Source: Carya illinoinensis | Taxonomy: Eukaryota > Streptophyta > Magnoliopsida > Fagales > Juglandaceae | DNA length: 64,000 nt | Direction: 5' to 3' | Assembly: GCF_018687715.1 (NCBI RefSeq) | Contig: NC_056757.1 | Span: 30,423,501 to 30,487,500 of the forward strand | Part shown: one piece after another, positions 63,419-64,000 of the stretch | Layout of the letters: every line of letters begins with the position of its first letter | How positions within the stretch are numbered: position 1 is the first letter of the stretch | Translations under genes and position numbers: made by a program | Notes under the pieces: model-generated | Database searches by the model: none | What the model was told of the DNA's origin: nothing | Seen by the model: only the letters and a program-made list of their open reading frames with translations

Positions 63419-64000
63419 CTGCAGACAAAAAAAGTGTCTCAACAATATATAGTTCTACGTCAATTGTCCATGAATTCGGCACTGCAAAAGACATGTAACT
63501 AGGATATACAAGCAAGAAGAGCCCCGCTATAATAGAAAAAAGTACTCTTGAAACGGTTATCATATATATGGAAGTAATTGACACATTTTCTCACCCAAGA
63601 TCCACAAAAGTGGTGTCATAGATATGGCCAGTCGAACAATTTAGCAGATTTTCAGCCACAGGTTAGAGAAGAAGATGACATCCCCAATTATCCCAAATCT
63701 CACAACGGGGTGAACTGGGAAGCAAAAGAAGACCACATATCTGATAAAAGCCACTCAGGGCCAATCTCTATCTGGCCAAAGGAAACCATTGTGCGCCTAT
63801 GTTACCTTTCAAGAAAATGTCTACCTCAGACTATTATTCCTTTAGGCGTAGGACTTGATTCAAGGTTAGTCTCTGTAGAAGTGTTTTTTTTTTTTTTGAT
63901 AAATATAGACTATAGAAGTTTAAAACCTGATTGCTGGTCGATATCCTGAAAATGGGTGCTACTTGTGGGTTCATGGGTTTCAGCCACTACTAAAAGGCAC
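63419..64000 (-). other. Probable intron of the ASR3-like gene
   Basis: Upstream of the last exon on the minus strand. It includes an A/T homopolymer near 63884-63898. A possible micro-exon at about 63949-63932 has AG and GT borders but no homology. Otherwise no coding signal is seen; the partly open frames lack the trihelix signature. Confidence 0.4.

Noticed and set aside
63596..63949. Additional ASR3-like exons, or a plus-strand gene (123-codon ORF at 63578-63949)
   Set aside because: No trihelix residues or in-phase acceptor/donor pairs with homology are seen on the minus strand. The plus-strand frame shows no known domain.

Overview
The window is nuclear DNA of a woody-type eudicot plant. 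The genes have short exons with canonical GT-AG introns, intergenic DNA is very AT-rich, and plant transposable elements of many classes are interleaved with genes. Small Tourist-like repeats with GTTTGG-type ends remind me of Fagales (walnut, hickory and oak relatives), but that is memory-based and weak.

Layout. 1-1690 (minus): first seven exons of an ARF2-like auxin response factor, running off the left edge. 2200-9600: AT-rich intergenic DNA with one probable small hAT element. 9648-11328 (minus): complete two-exon CORYNE pseudokinase gene of the CLAVATA pathway. 11.4-14.5 kb: intergenic, with a perfect 96-bp duplication and a SINE-like unit. 14574-25348 (minus): complete 19-exon AGD1-type ArfGAP (BAR, PH, ArfGAP zinc finger, ankyrin; 812 residues by my splicing), with a hAT MITE and a Gypsy relic inside its introns. 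25.4-31.4 kb: intergenic DNA with a 756-bp non-autonomous hAT and Tourist-like MITEs.

31483-58300 is one nested block. The outermost layer is an old minus-strand LTR retrotransposon with no recognisable protein, flanked by GGGCT/GGGCC. Inside its internal region sits a younger Sirevirus-like Copia element (33966-43447, perfect TAGGG target duplication, 1.4-kb LTRs). Its gag-pol is broken by stops and frameshifts, and it carries two antisense coiled-coil reading frames. Inside the right outer LTR sits an 11.5-kb hAT element (46308-57823, 8-bp target duplication with one mismatch). This holds a decayed BED/hAT transposase, a captured fragment of a host quinolinate phosphoribosyltransferase gene with introns, and two LTR-like units in inverted orientation, one of which interrupts the captured gene.

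59481-61319 (plus): complete two-exon TSSC4-like gene (U5 snRNP assembly) with candidate PP1-docking motifs. 63129-63418 (minus): last exon of an ASR3-like trihelix repressor that continues beyond the right edge. ARF2, CORYNE and AGD1 relate to auxin response, meristem signalling and membrane traffic respectively. They do not form a functional cluster; this is an ordinary plant gene neighbourhood split by a transposon nest. No rRNA, functional tRNA or CRISPR was found.
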